From: Diphasiastrum complanatum
Taxonomy: Eukaryota > Streptophyta > Lycopodiopsida > Lycopodiales > Lycopodiaceae
Direction of reading: 5' to 3'
DNA length: 64,000 nucleotides
NCBI GenBank assembly: GCA_029204225.1
Contig: CM055099.1
Span: 56,360,386-56,424,385, forward strand
In this document: one piece after another, positions 11,042-23,560 of the stretch
How the letters are laid out: each line of letters starts with the position of its first letter
Numbering within the stretch: position 1 is the stretch's first letter
The notes under the pieces: model-generated
The model's database searches: none
Told to the model about the DNA's origin: nothing
Seen by the model: only the letters and a program-made list of their open reading frames with translations
Made by a program: the position numbers and the translations under genes

Positions 11042-11732
11042 TGTGAAAAGTACAGTACTAAGGACCATAAATGGATCTTTGAATGATCCACAAGGTGATT
11101 GTATGCTTGTTAAACAATCTATCAAAAACTAGTCATCAGAAAACAAGATCTAGTTTAGCAACTTGATAGGAAACAAGTAGAGACAATCAAAGCATTGATC
11201 AAATAGTCTAATCCAACTCCACACGTGTGGAAATAAGGCTGTAGTACGGCCTGTAGACAGTGTTTACAAAGTGCCAAAGCTGGGTTTCATTGGAAAAATA
11301 GAGTAATCACCATACAATGAGAGGAAACTCGAGTTTCTCCTTGAGGCTCCAAAAAGTTTCTATCTTCTCACTATGGAGAATGGAAATACATAGTAAAACA
11401 CACTTCCTTTGCAAAGTTAGGTGAAAATCCAGCATGTAATAAGGAAGTAGACTCCACTTTCTTGCCCTAATGTGAAAAGCCTAGTCTAGATCCAAGAGTC
11501 ATGCTTGGTAGGTGCATGGTAGGTACAAATCTCATCATAAATCATGGTCTAGATCCTACAAAGTAGGAATCACTACCAAATAGACACAACCACTCCTCTT
11601 GACTCGTGGTAACCTACTTTAGGTGTGTATGTACAAGTGGCACTTTGGCCATTCAAGTAACCAACAAACAATATTGACAAAATGTACAATATTCTACATG
11701 GCTAGATTTGCCAATGTAGGCAATTTTTCACA
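11042..11732 (-). repeat. 5' LTR of Cop-A
   Basis: 691 bp, partner of 6,082-6,772. Palindrome CACACGTGTG at 11,220-11,229 with GTAGTACGGCC downstream. It should hold the promoter of the element. The right target duplication TAGTT follows at 11,733-11,737. Confidence 0.95.
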
Positions 11733-11737
11733 TAGTT

Positions 11738-14700
11738 AAAGGTTTTCATGTGCAACAACCCATTTCTTGTAGGTATCTCAGGGATTTGAATAAGAAATTC
11801 AAAAAAAACCTCTTATACATGTACATCAATCAGAATAGCAAGCTTCAACAAGCCTATCATGGTTAAAGAACATTTTCTCAACTAGAGAATAGCTTGGTAA
11901 TAGCCTTCAATGCTAATTACCACTCATTGACATCCATGCATGTACTGCACTAGTAGGCTTCTTTCTCAAATAAACTACATATAGAGATAAAAATTCAATA
12001 ACATGTACTTCTAGCAAGCAGCCTACATGGAAACTCAGCATGCAAACCATTTTTCCTTCTCTTGCAAACTTCCTAGTTTTAATAGAAAAAAAATTGTCAA
12101 ATAATAGGCCTACAAGGCCAAGAAAAGGTTGAAAAAATTAATGAATTTTCATGTTCTCCAAAAGTAATCAGTATAGACATTGACACGTAAATGACGAAAA
12201 TTAAATCATTTTTGTTTTCTATAGCACTTGAATTGGAAGTGGCATATTAAAGTTATGGCGATTTGAAGTAGTTTAAGCAGTTGCAAAAAATTGCTCGTCA
12301 ACAACTTTTGAATTAGGAAGTTGTTTCTAGGTCTAATAGACTCAAACGTAGTCATGGACAGAAGATTGTATATATTTTAGATGACCATCTTGATGTGATG
12401 AACAACTTTACAAACTTGTTTGTCTACGTCCAAGTCATGAAATTTTTATTTGTGGCCAAAATTGGTATTGTCCATGTTTTTAAAAACAAGAAAACTATTG
12501 CTTTAACATTGTCAGAATATGGGATTGGAAATATATTGAGTATTATGCTCAATGGGGGTCCTATTTGTTAATATCAAAATGACAAACAAGTAATGGTATT
12601 ATGCTCAATGGGATACTATTTGTTAATTTTGGAGTGACTAAAAGGTAATGGAGTGACTGACTGCCTTTGGTAATTGCATGTGTCTATGTGGCTATCATGC
12701 TAACCAACTATTGTCTTGCACGTATCATCTTATTGGCTTTAGTGATGTTATAGCCAATCAAATTGAGCAATATGAGTTCATTAATGTCTCCAAAATTAGG
12801 TGGCATTTATGTGAAATAATTAGGTACTATTCTTTCAAGTACAAGTTATACAACGAGTAATATTGAGCAACATAACAAGAACATTATCGTATACTCTACA
12901 AAGGCATTGCCACAATTATTCTAATATAAAATGTGATTGTGTAAAATTTGATGCAAGGTATATTAGTTATTCTCAAATCCTAGTAGTCTTCAAAGTATCA
13001 TATTATGGTTAGCATTTACTTTTATTACCTCAATGATTTACTTTTATTCAAAGTGTGTGTCAGTATGACAACAACAGAGAAACATATATAAAGTAATTTT
13101 GTGAATGCATATAGATAATCTTTATTTGATTATTATTGTTTGTGATGATGATAAAGCATCATGGAGGTTAAGAGCCTAGGGATGAATGCAAGAAGAGGAG
13201 AGGGGAACATTGCTTGCCAAAAACCTATGATGCATAGAAAAAAGCCTACCAGTTTTTTAATTCACCTACTAATTCTTTTTTTTTTGCAAGCTCTCATAAC
13301 CTACATGTTTAAGCCCTTATAGGGCATGAGCCTATCAAATATTAAATTATAGATTTTCATTTTTCACATAAATTATAGTGCACCCTGGATGAATGTTTGG
13401 CCTCGGGAGTAATAAAAAGGTAACTAATATAGAGGGTTAACACTATAACAGATAAACAGTGTGGGAAAAAAAAAAATTAACATATTTCAAGGGAACATAT
13501 ATCCAGGGAATCAGAATAATAATGCAAACATTTATGGACGGAATCTTGCATCTGACGGATGGGGCCTGGGCTAGCAAAACGCCCTAAAAGAAATGTGCCC
13601 TAAAAACCCAAATTGTTGGACATAACCCTCCCCTATCTGTAAAATAACATTTAATCAAGTCAATTTCTTGAAGGTGGGAGTAAATTCTGTTAACAAATAA
13701 TTGTTAACATTTTTATTGCGTAAAATCCTTAGGAGTAGCCAAAAATTAACTAATAGCCAGGGTTAATGTATGTAGAGGTAACATATATAGAGGGTTCACT
13801 CTAGTACTTAAATATTTTTAATTTAAGATTCTAAAAATAATTAATTTGGTTCTAGGCTTTAAAAAATTCTTTGAGTGGCTCATAATAAACTTTCAACAAA
13901 GTGCGCATCATTTTAGTTCTTGTTAAATACAAAGACCATAAAAGTATTTTTTAATCATTATTAACTTCTAATATGAATCAAAATGTACAAATTTAAATGA
14001 GGGAGTTAAAGTCCTTATAAAAGTCCAAGCTTTTTGTGTGATCTGCTATTCAATTACATGTTGCATCAATTGTTTCAATTTTCTTGTATTTCACAATCAG
14101 AGTCAAAATGTCTATTTTTGTAACAATTCCATTGACCAACTGAGATAAACATTAAGATTGCCTTGCAAAACTGCAATACAATGCCAACAAAATTAGAAAG
14201 TAATGGTGGTAATAAATGAAGTTAGGAAACTGTAATAAAATAATAGGAGTACAGGCTACAGAGGATTGGGGTTGTTGTCAGCTTCAGTCTCTTCACCAAA
14301 ATAGAACACAAGGGAATGACAAAAATGTAGCCACAATCCAAGTACGGGTGCAAAGTAAATATGGTGCTATCTTTAAGCAAAAACTTGAAATGCAAACAGA
14401 AAAGCAGGAAACAAAAGGATAGAATACACTTGAATGATGTCATTAAAGGTCAGCTCAGCATTCTTCTACAATGACTTGGTATTTCCTGGATCAGCGATTG
14501 TGGGAAAAAATTTAGCGACTGGCCGAAATTTAGTACCCTCCAGCTGAAAAAGAAACATCGACTGTCTCAGGCTGCAAAAAATAGCAACTGTTGGTACTGT
14601 GTAGTGTGTGTCCTACTGCCCAAGTTTGGAGCAGCGACTGTTCACTGCTTGTGAGCAGCAGCTGCCTTCAATTAAATTGATTTCCAAAATAAGTTTGCAA

Positions 14701-15058
14701 AACTGGATCGTATATTGTCCTGGAGCTATATTATTGACCAGAGCAGTGACGATGATAGCATCAGAACCTGCTCCACCACTGTGTTGGAAGGGCTGATTGA
14801 TTAATTGTACAAAAAGAAAGCTAAGCAACACTACAAGGGTCAATTCGAGCATTCACAGGAGGCGTTAATGCATTATTTGCAGTGCGTAGATACAAGAAAC
14901 TTTCTCATCATTATGCTTGCACAGTCAAGGCAGGGTAAGCAAAGGGCTCTTGGATTTTTGACGTTGACGCTGGATTTTGCAGATGTCAGTGAACATGTGT
15001 TTGGTGAAGCCTCATCAGACATCCCATCTTGTGAATGTGGCCAAGATTATTGCTAATA

Positions 15059-15061
<3 letters not shown>
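11738..15061. other. Gene-free AT-rich region
   Basis: No frame here looks coding and none matches a family I know. A short direct repeat (TATTATGCTCAATGGG then CTATTTGTTAAT) occurs at 12,541-12,572 and 12,598-12,627. A phrase around ATAGAGGGTT recurs at about 13,428 and 13,788 and might mark the ends of a small non-autonomous element, but I could not find terminal inverted repeats. Around 14,480-14,800 the repeated word GCGACTG or CAGCGACTG appears several times without clear periodicity. Confidence 0.4.

Positions 15062-15103
<42 letters not shown>
15062..15103. repeat. (GA)n microsatellite
   Basis: About 21 uninterrupted GA units. Confidence 0.97.
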
Positions 15104-15105
<2 letters not shown>

Positions 15106-15680
15106 TGACACAGAAGTAACTAACGGAGAACATAACAAACAATGGAGAACATAACTGCCCGTTACATGGTGGAGGAAGACGACGACATTGAAGAGTCGTG
15201 TGCTAAATCAGGCCATTTGGGGACCAATATTTTAACTAGATATACAATAAATATGTTCACATTTATACTAAATCAATTCAACTAGATATTTAATAAATGT
15301 GTTCACGATGATGATATTTATTTTAACACTCCCTCATCTAAGCATATTTCAGTGTATTCTAATAGCATTATTTGTAGATTATTTATTTTCAGGTGCATCT
15401 TCATCAAAATACCATATTTAGAAGTCAAGTGTGCGCACTTGCGCGCAAGCCCACACACACAGAGACACACACACACATATGACAATAGAAGTAACTAACC
15501 AATAGACAAGCACACACACACATATGACAATATAAGTAACTAACCAATAGACATATTAATAATCAACAATCGTAAAGATAACTATTCATCACAATATAGT
15601 GGAGGGAAATGACGACGTGGAAGAGTAGTGTGATCAATCACATCATTTGGGGACCAACATTTTAACAAGAAAGGAGTTGC
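15104..15680. repeat. Diverged direct repeat pair next to microsatellites
   Basis: The segment at about 15,104-15,240 (GAAGTAACTAAC ... GTGGAGGAAGACGACGAC ... CCATTTGGGGACCAA) recurs, diverged, at about 15,485-15,665. Just before the second copy a 47-bp unit (a CACACACACATATGACAAT core plus AGTAACTAACCAATAGACA) is tandemly duplicated at 15,465-15,552. It looks like local duplication seeded by GA/CA microsatellites. Confidence 0.65.
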
Positions 15681-16517
15681 TATATCATTGAGCTAATGAA
15701 AATACAACTCCACAAAGCTCTAAGACTAGAAAACATAAAAAAGTCCCCAAAATGGTAGTAAAATCTGCCCTTCTACAAGAGACTTGTGACACTTGTATAC
15801 AAAAAAAACAAGAACAATGTACCACAAAGGCCAAGTCATATTGTCGTATTGTTACTATATGTAAATGTTAGAAGTTCAGTAATATGGGAAGACATTCAAG
15901 ATATAATATTAGATACTAAATTGTGTTGAAAATCATTTGAGCAATGGATGTATATTTTGATTTTGAAATATGTGCATGATCTTCATAAATTTATATTGTG
16001 TAATTAGAAATATGATATCAACGAAATTAATAAAATTTGCTGATGATTATAATATCGTTGTATTAGACAACATAATCCATGATTAATTATATGAATGTTT
16101 GTATATTATTTTTTCAACATGGTTATAGTTGATTTTATTTGAAGAGATGTAAGAAATTGGAAAATTACAGCATGATATTGTCCATTACCAATATTTTATA
16201 GCATGAGAACGTTAATATGATGTTGATTTGATAGAAATAGAATTTATTACATGGGATAGCTACAGACAACAAGTTAGTTGCTCAAAGCAACAAGTTGCCC
16301 AAAGATGAGATACATACATTTGAAATTGCTAAGTACCAACTTGTCATTGAATTCACATGAAGACATCTGACATGATAAGATTTGTTGGTGATTATTATCT
16401 TGTTGTATCAACTATTTTTCTTGGGCATCAACCTATAAGCTAGCTCCAACAATAATTTTCATGGTACCCATATAAGATTCTCATTAATTTCTGAAACTGC
16501 TACTTTCAAGAATAGTG
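15681..16517. other. Gene-free region
   Basis: AT-rich sequence with no supportable frame, RNA gene or repeat match within the window. Confidence 0.4.
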
Positions 16518-16970
16518 TGTTGTGGGCACGTAGTGGGTCCCGCCACTAAAGTACTACTGGCTAAGCTTAACAAGTAGGCCCCACCACAGTACAGTGTACC
16601 AATAGAGTAATAAGTGTGAGGGCACTGGCTTCCTGCGTGTATAAGCCCAACCCAATGGGCACACAAATTAGTCTTGTAGAACATGCAGAATTAGGAATAA
16701 GTGTTAGCTAGGATCTCATCACCTTTCTTAATAAAGCACGTATTGGACTTTAAAGTGCTTCAGTCTTGCTTTGTCAAGAGGAACTAAGTGCAGTCTTGTA
16801 TCTCTCTCTATGCATCCAGGTGGTGTAAATCTAACTATTCCTTGGTTGGGATAGTACTGAAGCTCTTACCTTTTATCCGATTCATAAGCTAACAAAGGTC
16901 CTTGTTTTATGGCTTAGTCCACAGGATGGTTCTAGGACGCTACCTCTTTGGGTTATGGGGAGCCCCTACC
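16518..16970 (+). repeat. Probable LTR, S-like superfamily (boundaries approximate)
   Basis: Begins TGTTGTGGGC. The first 170 bp match 22,975-23,110 by eye, including the conserved block CTTCCTGCGTGTATAAGCCC with AACCCAATGGGCACAC at about 16,628-16,665. An AATAAA at about 16,731 and a short CT run at 16,800 fit the R region of an LTR. The right end is not resolved. Confidence 0.5.
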
Positions 16971-17440
16971 TCCACCTAACTTTTTTGTTTAGACTATTAT
17001 CTGTTGTATGAAAAAGGTCAGTGAGTTACATAAATTTATCATTAACACTGATAGGGATACTTGTGCTTCTGCTGGACATGAGGATAAGATTTTTTGCTTG
17101 TTTGATTTGCTAGAGACCATTGATTAAGTAAAGTTTTATCTTGAGTTTGTTAAAAAAAAACAACCGTTGAGCCTTGTGGAAAATCTTTATAGTCGTCTTA
17201 ATGATTTTGCTGAAAAGTTTAAAAAAGAAGAAAAGTTCTGCAATTCGCACATTAGAAAAGTGTTCATGTTCATGTGTTTGAAAAATGAAAATGGTATTTC
17301 TCCTACTGTCACTACCCCTTTTGTTTCTGATGCTCCCATCTCTCCTCACCCGCTTGTTTATACTGAAGACCTTGATGAAGACAGTGCCTCTCTATAATGA
17401 TCGCAAAGTGAAGATCTTCAAGAATTCTGTCACATGCAAA
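16971..17440 (+). other. Unassigned low-complexity coding-like stretch
   Basis: A 76-residue plus frame (17,167-17,397) contains a Lys/Glu/Phe-rich segment followed by a Ser/Pro/Thr-rich part. There is no recognised domain and no second copy in the window. It may be a retroelement remnant since LTR-like DNA lies on both sides, but this is a guess. Confidence 0.2.
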
Positions 17441-17960
17441 CCAAAAGGACACCTATGGAGCATGAACCACCCAACCAATATGGAGAGGCTAGTAAATACC
17501 CTAACCAATCCACCCCCAAGCCGCAGTGAAGAACACAAGAGAGGAGAGGAGAAATCGGCTCAAGAATCATAATTCACAATAGGAGGATGGACGAGTTTCC
17601 ATAGGATATATCATCTCCAAGAGTGAGAGAATATTTTCTCTAGGACTCCCATGCAACCTTAATTGATTTAAACAGTCTTCACTATGCATGTGCTCCTATG
17701 TCCAATTATAGGTCTGGGCCCTCATATGATTATTAATTACTTGATACGACCACGTCCGAAATGACGTAGCATAACTAATAATCACATACAGCTGGAGTGA
17801 CCGGCTATCCACGTCAAAAATTATTCTGATTCCCTTGTACGGGACATGGACATAACATTCTTCCCCCCTTGAACCACTTCTATCTCTAGAAGTGAAATCT
17901 AGAGAAAAAAAAAATTTTGTTTTTTCGAAAAAGTCAGTGGATGTCAAGATAGTAATAGAT
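17441..17960. repeat. Dispersed repeat R2, copy 1
   Basis: Matches 25,670-26,170 by eye with interruptions. Shared phrases are TATGGAGCA, CAACCACCCAACCAA, TCCACCCCCAAGCC, a TGACGT(A/G)GCATAACTAA core and the exact word CATGGACATAACATTCTT, followed by a palindromic TTCTATCT-C-TAGAA-type hairpin. No coding. The copy at 25.7 kb sits within a Copia coding region, which marks it as mobile; it may be an LTR or a short non-autonomous element. Confidence 0.55.
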
Positions 17961-18179
17961 TAGTAGATCAAAATGGTCTACATTAATATGTTTTTTAGTG
18001 TTTGTGTGGGGCCTCAGCTGAAACATTTTCAAAGTAACAGATTTAGGATAAGTTTGTGAGTTGTGTTTTGCAAGCTCGGTGATGGCGCCAAATGTTTGAT
18101 GATTCTGCCACAGGGTGGAATCAGAACGTTTCTCACATAACCACTGTTTATTTGTTCTTCTCCCACCCATTGGCTCTCA

Positions 18180-18327
18180 TTGTAGTAGTATAGTGGTCAA
18201 GCCTAGCACACAGAGCAGAACCAGAATTACAATGAAATGAAAATAAGTGCAAGACAAATCTTAATCTCTAACAACATCATCCATATCTATGCTAGATCAA
18301 CCACCTACATTAACCACCGATGGAGAT

Positions 18328-18413
<86 letters not shown>

Positions 18414-18825
18414 GATCTTCCAAGAAGAGGAGGGGGAGAGAGAGAGATTAAGAACCAAGAAATAGAGAGGGGAAGAGAGATCGAGAAGAGGGCAGGAGCC
18501 ACGAGAGAGGAGAGGCACCAAAATGAGTAGAGTTTTCCCTATTCAAAATTGTATTGATTCTCTAATGGTGTACAATAGGTGCCCTTGCCCCTTGCTTCCT
18601 ATTGGCTACTTGCAAGGAGGATTGAAATCCACACCCTTCACAAGAAACACAAACTAATCTATGGTGTACAAAGAAGCACACCCCTCCTTACTAAGTTCAA
18701 CTTAAACTTTGGCCTTTTAATATTATTCTAATCATATGGCCCAAAGTTTAGTTTACAAGTGCTCATTGGGCTATGGGCTTACGCACGCAGGATGCCACGA
18801 CCCTCGCAACTTATTGTTAATGTTT
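18180..18825 (-). repeat. Truncated LTR, S-like superfamily, with internal microsatellite
   Basis: On the minus strand it carries GTTGCGAGGG, then the block GCATCCTGCGTGCGTAAGCC and CCCAATGAGCAC (plus 18,765-18,812), as in the solo LTR at 53,446. The LTR is cut on its 5' side at about 18,825. A long (GA)n run at 18,331-18,410 corresponds in position to the CT-rich R region of the other LTRs. Confidence 0.6.
18331..18410. repeat. (GA)n microsatellite
   Basis: 80 bp of pure GA within the LTR-like sequence. The Leu-Ser repeat frames that cross it are artefacts. Confidence 0.97.
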
Positions 18826-19870
18826 GTCTCAAGGAATTTGCCCACAACTACATCAAGGGTGTAATTCTGAATCTCAACTCAGAAAAGAAGAGATACCAAA
18901 ATATGAGACAGTGGATTAAACAATTGCAAGAAGAAGAATTAGAAGCAGCTAAAGCAGCAACCAAAGTCCATTCTTCACTTGTGTCAAATCAAATTTACAT
19001 AATCCATGAACGGATGTTAATACTCAATTGCACCATCATGAAGAATCTTTCAAGATGACAGAACCTGAAGCAGCACAAACATTGCAAGAATTTCTTAAGA
19101 TGGTGCCAAAAGCAAAAGAAGTATTAGTGAAAAAGTTAACTCAGATCGAGCCAACAATTTAGCCACTCTTTTGTGCTAGATTTGAAAAATCAAATGAAGT
19201 GCTCAATGTAGCAGCAGCCTGGGAAAGTGTGAGCAACGAAACATTACCCTGCCAATACAACATAGACAGTTTGGTAAAGAAGCAGCCATGATAGATGGAG
19301 GTTTAGGAGTTAACCTAATTTCAACAAAGCTATGTGCAAATTGGGGCCTTACAAAGACAAAACCTACAACTTTTGTCATTAAGCTAGCTAATCAGATAAT
19401 AATCCATCCTAAGGGAATGGTAGAAGATATACTAATCAAGATGGCCGGAGTTCAATTTGTCATTACTTTTGTAGTAATGGACTTACTGACGCACCGAATG
19501 TTTACTGTGTCTTACTGGGACGCCCACGATTACGAGTTGTGCAAGTAATTCATAATTGGGGCACCGCAAAAATCTCTTTTGAGAATCATGAGTGTGCAGT
19601 CAAAGTTGATTCAATTACTTGGACTATTAAGCCAATGGTCCAAAAAGGGGATGATGATTTATCAACAACGGATCATACATGTGATTGACATGTAAAGAAT
19701 TTGAAAGTTCATTATGACTCTCAAACATACACTATCAATTGGAACCAATCCGAATTGATCGAGATTACTAGATTGAAATTTGGATACGTCAATCACTTTT
19801 CCAATGAATATGATGAATGTAACTTGGATATTAATCGTGTCCGATTGAAGATTACCTCATTCATGTGAGT
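18826..19870 (+). mobile_element. Ty3/gypsy gag-protease remnant
   Basis: Degenerate plus-strand coding across several frames. About 18,826-19,055 encodes a Glu/Ala/Lys-rich, helix-forming segment; 19,060-19,260 continues with charged sequence. At 19,288 a retropepsin-like domain reads MIDGGLGVNLIS, matching the Ty3/gypsy plant pattern 'IDGGSGVN', with the usual catalytic D-(S/T)-G read as DGG. About 70 residues on, a frameshift yields a VLLGRPRLR motif (about 19,510-19,545) and then HNWG, the typical end of that protease. In-frame stops (e.g. near 19,160 and 19,686) show it is dead. No RT follows. Confidence 0.6.
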
Positions 19871-20210
19871 CACACTTGTCTTATGATGAAAATGTACAGT
19901 ATTGAAGATGCCTACAAATTTTTGTCTAGAACTGACCAATGGAACTAGTACTTTGTCTAATGGACCCTCCAAATTCACCTATAAAAGGGCTGAATTCGAT
20001 TTCATTTCTCATGTGCTAGCGAAGCTCTTGCAAATTACTTTTTTTTTTCATATGGATCCAAGTGCTCATAGTTTTTCACTTACTCAAATCAACATATGTA
20101 GAATACAATGCAAAATGTGATGATCTAGGCATGGAATTCATTGGTCCATATTCCAAAACTTTAAGGCAATAGTAATTCTAGCAAATATTATTCTATGCAC
20201 TCTTATAAAA

Positions 20211-21060
20211 TTATGTCCATTGAGAAGAAAATAAAAAGTGCTTTGATTGCACAATCATTGTTTCACCATGTGGATGAAACCTTGAATGGAAAACAATGTC
20301 ACTTATCTCATTATTCTTGAAGGACTTCAGATAATAACCCAATGCATGATCTCTTTGGAATTCACCAGCAAAAGATCTATGTCCTTCTAGACGGATTGCA
20401 AAGTCATCTAGATAAAGAGTTTCTTGAAATAAAAAGAAATTTGAGCTCCAATATAAAATTCGACTTAACACATTAATTAGTGCAATTCAAAATAAGAATC
20501 TTACACATTCAACTTTTTCTAACCATCTTCAATATTGTGGCCACTTCTCGATGTCAAAGAGGTTGAAGTACAGATAGATGGCTTTGGAAAAAAAAGTTCA
20601 TTTTGAGATCTGAGAAACTCCTCTTCAGTAGGAAGATCACCTTAATTTTCATGCATATGCTCAACAGCCATCTTCAAACAATCTTTTTCTGACAAAAATT
20701 AATCATTATTTAAATCATCCACAACAGAAAGAAGATCATTAGCCTCACAATTAATTAAGTCAGATAACTCATCCAATTGCTTGCTTAAAATGGAAAGAGA
20801 TTCAGCCACGGTAAAATAAAAAAATCTAATATATTTGGTGATTTAAAAAAACGATTCATTATTTATATTGTAAGTAGGGAGAACAATCAAGGATTTGTAA
20901 TTAGGAGCAATGGAAGTAGTAATTTGAGGGCCTACAAACAAAGCCCTATTTTGGGCAGGATCAAAATCTATACAATTATCATCGTTACACTTGTATCTTG
21001 AAGAATGGAATCCAAATCAACACGTTTGGACTTCTCAGATTTGACACCACTTGAAGAACC
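20211..21060 (-). pseudogene. Unrecognised degenerate coding remnant
   Basis: Minus-strand translation shows a stretch of plausible protein (around 20,600-20,830: Leu/Ser/Asp/Glu-rich, of the form SKQLDELSDLINCEAND) and an 86-residue frame at 20,211-20,471, broken by stops. I cannot assign it. It may be the gag of another retroelement. No second copy in the window. Confidence 0.25.
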
Positions 21061-22200
21061 AGTCTCAAAGGTAGAATGAAAAGGAATCTTAGAATCATCT
21101 CCAATATTTAACAAGAGACAAAAAACAAGCGGCCAACTAAAACTCCAAAAATCTATACTTCTTATCAGGGTATCGACATGGTGAAGATTCTATCAAGTCT
21201 AGATTTATATTTGTTCTTATCAAGGTTCACCAATAATGAATCGTGTATCTATTTTGAGATATGTACAAAGGGAAACTTAGCAGAGACTTGAATCTAAGAT
21301 AAATCTCATAAAAAGCCTCTACAGTAGGTCCCTCGGTGATAGAAGGTAGAATAAAAAAAAACAGACTTAAAATAGTCAACATTTTCAGTAATTCCAAATT
21401 TCTAAAAAAAGCATAGAATACTGGTCTCAAAGATAGACATTGCTCTGAGAATAGATAGAAAAAAAACAAGTTCAAAAGACTAAACAAAACTATCAAATAT
21501 TGATTTCAAGTGCAGCAAGTGATTCAAAATTAATCTGACGATGAATCTGCATTTAGAATTGATATCAGGGGGTTGGATATCTGTTTTGAGTGCATGAGAG
21601 GAGATACAAAAAAAGAGAGAAGGTCCTTCCATGCTCGGAAGCAATATCGAGATGCGATGTCGATTTTGAGCACAAAGGTCTAGCTAAGCATGTAATGGTG
21701 GACAAGGCACGCTCGAAACGATATCAAACGGAAGAAACATGGAAAATCGGTGTGAAAATATGGGCCTTGACGAATCTATTTATTAACAAAACTCACACAT
21801 GTGGAATTCGATCGTAGGAACATGTGGCATCCAATTATTGGTCCACATGCAATATTTGTACAACAATCATTAGATCGGATCACTTGCATGTGTAGAATGA
21901 CACGGTTCAATTTGCTATTTGGTCACTCGTTGGAAAAAATATCTAGAGACACGTAGTCCACCGAGGGGACAACATGTGGCATTACACACATGCAAGGTGT
22001 CAAGTTTCATTAATTGTTTGCATGGCCTGACACTAACATGATCAAGCCATGTGTAAATGGATTGCCTTCTATTAAAAATTGACATTTGAGGACCTTGCAA
22101 AGATCTACCACGACCTACATGCATGAGAAATTGCACACTACCAAATCTATTTTCATCTGCTCGGATTTTTATGAGTACCAAACAAGATTTGGATCTAGGC
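21061..22200. other. Gene-free region
   Basis: No convincing frame. Scattered words such as CACACATGTGGAATTCGATCG and ACATGTGGCATCCAATTA resemble the LTRs of element B, but only over short stretches. Confidence 0.35.
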
Positions 22201-22904
22201 AAGAGCTATTGTACATAAAAAGTAATCATCAACCAAAGTCAAGAAAGTTTCATGCATATCCTTGAAAACACTAAGTAATTTTTATTATGGGAGAGTGAAA
22301 CAAACATCTAGCTCTCGGGTATAGAGAGAAAATCCTTGAAGCCTTGGATAGAGAGAGAAAGTACAAAGAGTTTCAAGCCAAAAATAATCTATCTCTCAAA
22401 AGTGATTAAAGTACAATGAGAGCCCACATCCATATAGTGGTAGCTCAAGTTCCTACTCAATTAAGCATGTGGTGACCTCTCAAAGTGATTGGATCTATGA
22501 TTTGCACCTCATAATTTGATTGGACCTCAAAAGCCAATGGGTGATGAGGATTTTGGCTTATGGTGTACCACTTGCAATTTTACACTCCTACAATCTAGGA
22601 CATATGTCCACTCATAGAAATCGAAATGGATGTCTATTTACCTATGCCTGAACCATGCATTTGATTTGTACAAGTCATGAGGGGATTGAGGCCCCCTACC
22701 TCATGATGACACTTGGCATAATTCTACTTGATTAGCTTTTGCATACTTTCACATTCCTTTGTAAAACAGGCTATTCTAAGGCATGAAATAGCAAATGCAA
22801 ATAGCCCTACTACTCACACATGGGAACATGCTCCACACATGTGTGATTTACATTTGTACATGAAAATGAAAAATAATCAGGTTAAATTTTGCATATTTTT
22901 CACA
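22201..22904 (-). repeat. Probable LTR end, B/C-like (left edge uncertain)
   Basis: The right part, CATGGGAACATGCTCCACACATGTGTG... ending TTGCATATTTTTCACA at 22,904, matches the end of the element-B LTR at 32,540-32,616. It is followed by only seven bases (CTCAAAA, like the start of the polypurine-tract complement) and then another LTR start. Confidence 0.5.
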
Positions 22905-22911
22905 CTCAAAA

Positions 22912-22949
22912 TGTGAAAATTACAGCAAAAAGGGATCCTAAAACACTAT
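22912..22949 (-). repeat. Short Cop-C LTR start
   Basis: TGTGAAAATTACAGCAAAAA and GGATCCTAAAACACT match the first bases of the LTR at 34,716. It is cut at about 22,950 by an S-like LTR. Confidence 0.6.

Positions 22950-23560
<611 letters not shown>

Larger units (their letters stand above)
6082..11732 (-). mobile_element. Full-length Ty1/copia retrotransposon Cop-A, recently inserted, defective
   Basis: A 5,651-bp element bounded by two 691-bp LTRs that each start TGTGAAAA and end TTTTCACA. Target duplications TAGTT lie at 6,077-6,081 and 11,733-11,737. The order on the minus strand is LTR, primer site, leader, gag, protease, integrase, RT, RNase H, purine tract, LTR, the Ty1/copia order. 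By eye the LTRs differ at only about four positions, so the insertion is young. The coding region has many lesions: loss of the gag N-terminus, TGA at 9,617-9,619, TGA at 9,227-9,229, a one-base deletion near 8,115, TAA at 7,311-7,313 and a deletion in RNase H near 6,965. It cannot make its own proteins. Confidence 0.95.

Noticed and set aside
13380-13800. Possible small DNA transposon marked by ATAGAGGGTT words
   Set aside because: The two words are direct, not inverted, and no target duplication was found.
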